Positions 6,101 through 9,125 of a stretch of DNA of 9,125 nt are shown in pieces. The translations under genes were made by a program, and so were the position numbers. The DNA is taken from contig JAEZKB010000055.1 in assembly GCA_023415605.1 (NCBI GenBank), positions 1-9,125 of the forward strand, given 5' to 3'. The stretch comes from Pseudomonadota bacterium (GTDB lineage Bacteria; Pseudomonadota; Alphaproteobacteria; Rhizobiales; Devosiaceae). The notes under the pieces were generated by a model. That model was given only the letters and a program-made list of their open reading frames with translations. It did no database searches and was not told where the DNA came from. Positions within the stretch are counted from its first letter, which is position 1. Each line of letters starts with the position of its first letter.

Positions 6101-8227
6101 GCCGCTGAGCGACTGTTGCAGTTCCGTCGAGCGCGTGGCGATCGTCTGATCGATCTCCTGGACCCGGCCGAAGAGCGCTTGGTCGATCGCCGTGGCATGG
6201 GTCGCCAGGGTCTGGTCGAGAGCGCTGGCGTGGGTGCCGATCTGGCCATCCAAAGACTGGATGCGGCGGTCCAAGGCCTGGTCGATTTCATTCGACCGGC
6301 GCGACAACGTTTGGTCGATCTCGGTGGTGCGGCCAGCAATGGCGGAGTCGATCTCCTGCACGCGGGTCGCCAGCGCATCGGCCAGTTCGCCGGTGCGAGT
6401 CTGCAGCGTCTCGTTGAGCAGCTGGGTGCGGCCATCGAGGGCGTCGGCGATGATCTGGGCGTGGCCCTCGAGGGAATCCGAGATTTCCTGGCTGCGCGTG
6501 CTGATCGTTTCGGTGATCTGCTTGGCCCGCTGGCCGAGCGTTTCCGTCATCTCGCGGGTGCGCTGGGTGACGATGTCGTTGAAGTGCCCGGACTTCTCGT
6601 CGAGCGCCATTTCCAGCACATTGGCGCGGGCGGCGAAGCTCGAATTGGTCTTGTCGAGGGCGTTGATGAGCTTTTCGCCCTTGTCACCTATGACGCCGTC
6701 GAGCGTCTGCAGGCGGGCGTCGATCATCACCGCGATCTCATCGAGACGCGAGTCGAACTGCGAGAGATTCTGCGAGCCGGCTCCCATCAGGGTGACGCGG
6801 GCGCGTTCGGTGGTGTCGTCGAGGGCGCCAGAGAGCTCGATCATCGCGGTCTGCAGGCGCGATTCCATCGAGTTGACCTGCACCTGCACGCTCTCGTCGA
6901 GCTGACGGCTGAGGCCACCGAGCAACTGCTCGGCCTCACGGGCGCGGCTGGTGATATCGGCGGCGATACGGGTGCCGATCATGTCGAGCGCGCCCGACAC
7001 TTCATGGCCGCGGTCGCGCAGCTGGTCGAGCAGGGTGATCCCGCCCTGGCTCAGGAGCTTGGCGAGCGAGGAGGTGCGGTTGTCGATGGCGTCCGAGAGT
7101 GTCACGGCGCGGCTATCGAGGGCCTCGGTCAGGGAGGCCATGCGACCATCAATGACGGTCGAAAGCTCCATCGTGCGGTTCTCGAAGGCCATCGAAATGG
7201 TGTTGGCGCGATCTTCGAGGGTGATGTTTAGACGGCTGGCGCTGTCGTCGAGGGCGACCAGCAGATGGCTGGTCCGCTGATCGATCAGCGACACGAAGCT
7301 TTCGGTGCGCTCGCCAAAGGCCGAGTTCAGCGAGTTGCCGGCTGTTTCCAGTGCTTTGGTGAGATTGCCGCCCGACTCAACGATGGTGCCGGCGATGCGC
7401 TGGCTGATCATGTCGAGGTCGAAGACGAGACCGGTGTGGCTTTCGGTAATGGCTTCGCGGACGCGCTCGGTATTGGTGATCACGGCCTCGCGCTGGCTGG
7501 CGAGTTCCTGGATCAGGGCGCGCATGCGCGATTCGTTGTCCGAATAGGTGCGTTCGAGTGCGGTGACCTCGTTGTGGATCATCACTTCGAGCTCGCCGGC
7601 GCGGGAGAGGGCGCGTTCGAGTCCATCGCCCAGCGCGTTCACTTCGCGGCGCACAGCTTGGCCGACCGAGGCGACCTTTTCCGACGCTGTGGTTTCCGGC
7701 TCGGCGAGACGAATGGCCGCCTGGGTCACGGCGGTCGCGGCATTGCGCAGATCCTGCGCGCGGCGGATCAGGGTGGAGATGGCGAAAAAGCCCAGGACCG
7801 GAATCACCGCGAGGGCGACGAGGCCGATGAAATCGTTGGATCCGAAAAAGGCAGGCGAACCAAGTTCGGCGCCGTGGCGGATCATGGCAACGAGGATGAT
7901 GGCGAGCACCCAGCCGCCGGCCACGAGCGCCGCCACGAGGGTCGGCGTCTGGCTGGATTTCGACTGCAGGCCATAAAGAATGCGCGAGCCCTGGAAGCGG
8001 TCGTCATTGGCGACCGAACCGGCCTGAGCGGCGATCTTGTCGGCAACGCGGGACCGTTCGGCACGCGGCGAACCATCGCGCTGTACTGGGCGGGGGCCCT
8101 GGGCCGGAGCTGGCTGATCCTCGGGTTCATCGAGCCCGGCGAACACGGAGTCCTTGAGAGCATCCTCGACGGCCGAGAATGCCAGAGTAGCCGGATCGTT
8201 TTGGGGGGTGGTCGATTTCTTCGCCAT
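3158..8227 (-). CDS. gpr: growth pole ring protein homologue (GPR/RgsE family), giant apolipoprotein-like coiled coil
   Basis: A 1689-residue membrane-anchored polar scaffold. In Agrobacterium GPR forms a ring at the growing pole and is needed for normal unipolar growth; RgsE is the Sinorhizobium counterpart. Architecture: disordered acidic/Pro-rich N-terminus (1-90); two TM helices (about 96-116 and 133-154); a segment typical of this family as I recall it (about 155-260, including RRAQDLRNAATAV and IHNEVTALERTYSDNES); 44 strict 11-residue units (306-796) broken by one 7-residue step; more hendecad-like helix to about 1050; further helix; 12 Thr-type units (1229-1360); Pro/Arg linker (about 1476-1545); C-terminal domain (about 1550-1689). 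It is shorter than Agrobacterium GPR, which I recall as about 2100 residues, so repeat number may vary. The ATG has GAGAG 11 bases upstream. It ends at TAA with a good terminator and is divergent from an Hpt gene across a CtrA box. Often misannotated as kinesin-like. Confidence 0.88.
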   Translation of the reverse strand: MAKKSTTPQNDPATLAFSAVEDALKDSVFAGLDEPEDQPAPAQGPRPVQRDGSPRAERSRVADKIAAQAGSVANDDRFQGSRILYGLQSKSSQTPTLVAALVAGGWVLAIILVAMIRHGAELGSPAFFGSNDFIGLVALAVIPVLGFFAISTLIRRAQDLRNAATAVTQAAIRLAEPETTASEKVASVGQAVRREVNALGDGLERALSRAGELEVMIHNEVTALERTYSDNESRMRALIQELASQREAVITNTERVREAITESHTGLVFDLDMISQRIAGTIVESGGNLTKALETAGNSLNSAFGERTESFVSLIDQRTSHLLVALDDSASRLNITLEDRANTISMAFENRTMELSTVIDGRMASLTEALDSRAVTLSDAIDNRTSSLAKLLSQGGITLLDQLRDRGHEVSGALDMIGTRIAADITSRAREAEQLLGGLSRQLDESVQVQVNSMESRLQTAMIELSGALDDTTERARVTLMGAGSQNLSQFDSRLDEIAVMIDARLQTLDGVIGDKGEKLINALDKTNSSFAARANVLEMALDEKSGHFNDIVTQRTREMTETLGQRAKQITETISTRSQEISDSLEGHAQIIADALDGRTQLLNETLQTRTGELADALATRVQEIDSAIAGRTTEIDQTLSRRSNEIDQALDRRIQSLDGQIGTHASALDQTLATHATAIDQALFGRVQEIDQTIATRSTELQQSLSGRAQEFDRTLSTRTETLDATLDQRTKALSDTLDQRTQELAVAVGTRSSELSEALNTRTQQLADTLGSHTVGIAAAIGDRTAELARTIDAQGTAARDKIDQSLKSVSDTMSERAQAVSTLIASKVGEVNENLGRGIDNAILRIADAESGVTARIDGAAATVGDSARTAADIIETGVNAARKAITDMVDQRLGTLPEAITARADITAERLASLNTAINTALVQSMTDLEAGADRIEETISKRIVAATATISDDVSQTADRMDVAVRNALEQIGNASRTIDELISIKAVAAADAIGGKVAEINRTVSEQTDAFAALVTDKSAQLEMALLNHNNILTQALSQNARDAEDLMSQSTSRILTDVTAALGKLNDSNILLQKVLDASTANLSQLETSVSEQTSTYSSTVREAISSTEEAGRLVTEHVGALQATIAAMVQEFGSVLGNLNAEAASIDKAAEGLNTASNFTLGLLDERRTAMDALASSFTARADDIDERMRGFAQSIADTVNDTERRLLTARKTMEEMLETTTTTVAETLEQTSGSINIAMNETTGQLHNVLTSTAEQVQTALSGTTAQLEEVLSGTTAKLEGALGETTAKLETVLNDTTNRVQAALEDTTGRVQSALSSSTEQMQGALNQTTNLLEAALGTTSEKVASQLGQFTSTASAESDRAADALRQTQQTMILEMQQALEEATQRFNETATAMRATAKEVGSELESTRSELARGVMELPEETRASAAAMRRVVAEQIEALSELNAIVRAQPATHDLNDGRRSPPPSPRREERREEPRPEPVREAPVARVEPVRPAPAPVTPRPAPQPAPVAAATIAPIRPAPAPPPAPAAAAKSEEGGGWLRDVLRNASATAQQTAAPAAAAPAQPNLTNLTDEIARSMDQNALADAWARYQAGEQNVFSRRIYTLSGQGTYDQVRKRLQADAEFAKTAATYMGEFEQLLQQAAQAPNPAAAAREFLLSDRGKVYTMLAHASGRVS
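3593..3802 (-). other. Pro/Arg-rich disordered linker in the GPR-like protein
   Basis: Residues 1476-1545 are dominated by Pro, Ala, Arg and Glu, first charged (RREERREEPRPEPVRE) and then almost purely Pro-Ala. Such composition is intrinsically disordered and would act as a flexible tether between the coiled-coil rod and the C-terminal domain at 3161-3490, whose NVFSRRIYTLSGQGTYDQVRKR-like core I recognise as the family's conserved end. Confidence 0.7.
4148..4543 (-). repeat. 12 tandem Thr-type hendecad units in the GPR-like protein
   Basis: Residues 1229-1360 are exactly 12 consecutive 11-residue units of pattern x-T-T-x-x-L-x-x-A-L-x, for example GTTAKLEGALG and ETTAKLETVLN. Position 2 is Thr in 11 units and Ser in one. 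Neighbouring units are also similar in DNA (33-bp period), which suggests expansion by unit duplication. Confidence 0.85.
5840..7312 (-). repeat. 44 basic-type hendecad units in the GPR-like protein
   Basis: Residues 306-525 are 20 and residues 533-796 are 24 consecutive 11-residue units, separated by a 7-residue step. The pattern is x-R-[TSA]-x-x-[LI]-x-x-[AT]-[LI]-x, for example TRTGELADALA, GRTTEIDQTLS and QRTKALSDTLD. In the second run position 2 is basic in all 24 units (19 Arg, 4 His, 1 Lys). Eleven-residue periodicity is the hallmark of apolipoprotein A1/A4/E-like helices and hendecad coiled coils. Confidence 0.88.
7766..7942 (-). other. two-TM membrane anchor of the GPR-like protein
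   Basis: Residues 96-116 and 133-154 are two uninterrupted hydrophobic stretches joined by a short loop. Arg-Arg follows the second helix directly, so by the positive-inside rule the long rod is predicted to face the cytoplasm, with the N-terminus on the same side. Confidence 0.75.
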
Positions 8228-8327
8228 ACTCGTTACAACTCTCGCATAGGCTAATGCGCCTCTATGGATCGTGAGTTGTCATGAACCCTCGCCCGTTTCC
8301 GGGTCCGTGAACATTTGGGTAAAATGC

Positions 8328-8332
8328 GACTC
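8328..8332. promoter_or_regulatory. GANTC site (CcrM methylation target)
   Basis: GACTC is the only GANTC in the divergent intergenic region, 98 bases upstream of the gpr ATG. CcrM methylates GANTC in Caulobacter and Rhizobiales, and intergenic sites can make transcription depend on replication state. One site on its own is weak evidence of regulation. Confidence 0.35.
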
Positions 8333-8423
8333 AAATGCCGCCCTTCGCCCCCGATAACCCACGCCGCCGCACGCTAGGTGGACCTCACATATACATTCAA
8401 TTTGAGGCAAACCGAACCGTTTA

Positions 8424-8438
8424 TTAATTGAAGGTTAA
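8424..8438. promoter_or_regulatory. CtrA-type box TTAA-N7-TTAA
   Basis: The sequence TTAATTGAAGGTTAA is an exact match to the full CtrA consensus TTAA-N7-TTAA; read on the minus strand the first half is TTAACC, as in the extended TTAACC(AT) form. It lies 196 bases from the gpr ATG and 211 from the hpt GTG. CtrA is the master cell-cycle response regulator of alphaproteobacteria. Because the local DNA is AT-rich, chance is not excluded, but a full 8/8 match in a GC-rich genome between a polar-growth gene and an Hpt gene is suggestive. Confidence 0.62.
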
Positions 8439-8472
8439 TTTCGTGGCGGGGGTAAGGCGCTGCGGGGGCAGG

Positions 8473-8500
8473 GCAATAGCCAATAGGCAGTAGCCAGTAG
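8473..8500 (+). repeat. heptanucleotide array, left arm (4 units)
   Basis: Four head-to-tail 7-bp units, GCAATAG, CCAATAG, GCAGTAG and CCAGTAG, consensus SCARTAG. It forms the left arm of an inverted pair with 8538-8565. Confidence 0.85.
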
Positions 8501-8537
8501 GGTGAGCGGGCCGCCGGTCGTGCCAACGATCCATTCA

Positions 8538-8565
8538 CTATTCGCTATTGGCTACTGCCTATTGC
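8538..8565 (-). repeat. heptanucleotide array, right arm (4 units, inverted)
   Basis: On the minus strand the units read GCAATAG, GCAGTAG, CCAATAG and CGAATAG, followed by a degenerate fifth, TGAATGG (8531-8537). Slipped by one unit, 8545-8564 pairs with 8481-8500 over 20 bases with a single G-T wobble, giving a long stem with a 44-base loop. Confidence 0.85.
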
Positions 8566-8638
8566 CTCCCCTGACTTAATCTCCTGTTCATTGCCCGCCC
8601 CTAGGCTTTTCCCACGCCAGAATGGCGCGCGAGCTCGC

Positions 8639-8644
8639 AGGGGA
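8639..8644 (+). promoter_or_regulatory. ribosome binding site for the hpt GTG start
   Basis: AGGGGA lies five bases before GTG 8650. It supports that start over the in-frame ATG at 8716, which would remove 22 residues and cut into the first Hpt helix. Confidence 0.6.
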
Positions 8645-8649
8645 AAGTT

Positions 8650-9036
8650 GTGCGTACTGCGGTAGAAAAGGCGGCGGACCTCGTTCAGCCGATCCACAAG
8701 CACCGTCCGATCGACATGGTGCACCTGTCCAAACAGACGCTGGGCGACAACGGCCTCGAATGCGAGGTGCTGCGGCTCTTCGACCAGATGGTGCGGGTCT
8801 ATTTCGGCCGGCTGGAATCCAGCACCACCGAGGCCGACGTGCTCCGCCATCTGCATACGCTCAAGGGCGCAGCCTCGGGCGTCGGCGCCTGGACCATTGC
8901 CGACCTCGCCAAGGATGCCGAGGACGAGATCCGCGGCGGCAAACCGGTCAACCCCGAGCGCATCGACGACCTCGACATGGCCGTCCAGGAAGTCTCTGCC
9001 TTCATCGGCGACATCCTCGCCAACGAGCCGGCTTGA
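8650..9036 (+). CDS. single-domain histidine phosphotransfer (Hpt) protein
   Basis: A 128-residue, all-helical cytoplasmic protein consisting of one Hpt domain. The phosphoacceptor is His69 in HTLKGAASGVGA (69-80), matching the Hpt signature His-x-Leu-Lys-Gly followed by Gly at the usual distance. Helix 1 begins at Ile21-Asp22, and LGDNGLECEVLRLFDQMV (31-48) matches the typical Hpt opening; the C-terminal helices run from about 84 to 124. No kinase, receiver or output domain is attached, so it should shuttle phosphate between a separate hybrid kinase and a separate response regulator. It lacks the two-domain, dimeric layout of ChpT. Start is GTG with a good AGGGGA site. It is divergent from gpr with a CtrA box between. 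Partners are not visible in the window. Confidence 0.85.
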   Translation: MRTAVEKAADLVQPIHKHRPIDMVHLSKQTLGDNGLECEVLRLFDQMVRVYFGRLESSTTEADVLRHLHTLKGAASGVGAWTIADLAKDAEDEIRGGKPVNPERIDDLDMAVQEVSAFIGDILANEPA

Positions 9037-9055
9037 GCCGGTGCCTCGTGAGTCC

Positions 9056-9090
9056 GGACCTCGTGGTTCGACAGGCTCACCATGAGGTCC
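9056..9090. repeat. hairpin-forming interspersed repeat after hpt
   Basis: GGACCTCGTGGT (9056-9067) and ACCATGAGGTCC (9079-9090) pair over 12 bases with one G-T wobble around the loop TCGACAGGCTC. The GTTCGACAGGCTCACCATGAGG-type core resembles an abundant intergenic repeat that I recall from Devosia and other alphaproteobacteria. It starts 20 bases after the hpt stop and could also act as a transcript end, although no T-run follows. Confidence 0.65.
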
Positions 9091-9115
9091 TCCGAAGCGC
9101 CGATTCATCAGTAGC

Positions 9116-9125
9116 CCTCATGGTG
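9116..9125. repeat. start of a second, inverted copy of the repeat (cut by window end)
   Basis: CCTCATGGTG (9116-9125) is the exact reverse complement of CACCATGAGG (9078-9087). It appears to be the first ten bases of a second repeat copy in opposite orientation, 25 bases after the first; the remainder lies outside the window. Confidence 0.5.

Larger units (their letters stand above)
8228..8649. other. 422-base divergent intergenic region between gpr and hpt
   Basis: No convincing coding frame. From the gpr side it holds about 100 bases of gpr leader, a single GANTC (GACTC, 8328-8332), an AT-rich patch (about 8388-8440) that is the lowest-GC stretch of the window and contains the CtrA box, a G-rich stretch, an inverted pair of heptamer arrays (8473-8565), and the hpt leader. 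I see no strong sigma-70 promoter on either strand; on the minus strand TATATG (8389-8394) is the best -10-like element, with no good -35. Confidence 0.75.

Noticed and set aside
3158..8227. GPR-like protein as a kinesin, chemotaxis receptor or tail-fibre protein
   Set aside because: No motor P-loop, HAMP domain or MCP signalling hairpin is visible. The two TM helices, the segment after them, hendecad repeats and C-terminal motif fit the GPR/RgsE family.
3480..8254. Several long open frames on the plus strand opposite gpr (3480-4916, 3827-5686, 4995-6149, 6035-7231, 7265-8254)
   Set aside because: They are antisense to a well-supported 1689-residue family member. High GC and a 33-bp repeat that is a multiple of three keep the other frames free of stops. 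Their translations are low-complexity Arg/Ser/Gly mosaics with no recognisable domain.
8251..8440. Sigma-70 promoters for gpr or hpt
   Set aside because: Only isolated -10-like hexamers such as TATATG (8389-8394) were found, without a credible -35 at correct spacing, so none is listed as a feature.
8473..8565. Heptamer arrays as a CRISPR array
   Set aside because: Units are 7 bp, directly abutting and inverted as two blocks, with no spacers.
8545..9108. 187-residue minus-strand frame covering hpt
   Set aside because: It is antisense to the Hpt domain, which has a clear signature, and its product runs through two interspersed repeats and has no recognisable fold.

Overview
The window is GC-rich, densely coding DNA that looks like a chromosome segment of an alphaproteobacterium of the order Hyphomicrobiales (Rhizobiales), probably Devosia or a close relative. 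The evidence is the large homologue of the Agrobacterium growth pole ring protein (GPR; RgsE in Sinorhizobium), a CtrA-type box with a nearby GANTC (CcrM) site, and short interspersed repeats of a kind I recall from Devosia-like genomes. The genus is an inference from memory, not a database match.

Layout from left to right. (1) Bases 1-61 may hold the last codons of an upstream gene and a GC-rich hairpin. (2) Bases 127-2595 hold two tandem paralogous 12-TM MFS transporters of the HcaT/MFS_1-like group, with an 84-base gap. (3) Bases 2596-2698 hold two inverted repeats. (4) Bases 2699-3094 encode a small standalone NlpC/P60-like cysteine hydrolase. (5) Bases 3097-3132 hold an intrinsic terminator whose U-tract serves the minus strand. 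(6) Bases 3158-8227, minus strand, encode the 1689-residue GPR-like protein: disordered N-terminus, two TM helices, more than a thousand residues of mostly 11-residue (hendecad, apolipoprotein-like) coiled-coil repeats, a Pro-rich linker and a C-terminal domain. (7) Bases 8228-8649 are a divergent intergenic region with a CtrA box and an inverted pair of heptanucleotide repeat arrays. (8) Bases 8650-9036, plus strand, encode a 128-residue single-domain histidine phosphotransfer (Hpt) protein. (9) Bases 9037-9125 hold a hairpin-forming interspersed repeat and the first ten bases of a second, inverted copy.

The most interesting unit is the divergent pair of polar scaffold and orphan Hpt protein around one CtrA box. 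It suggests a cell-cycle-timed module in which polar growth architecture and a phosphorelay are produced together. The transporters and the NlpC-like gene form a separate unit facing gpr tail to tail, with no evident functional link to the polarity genes.
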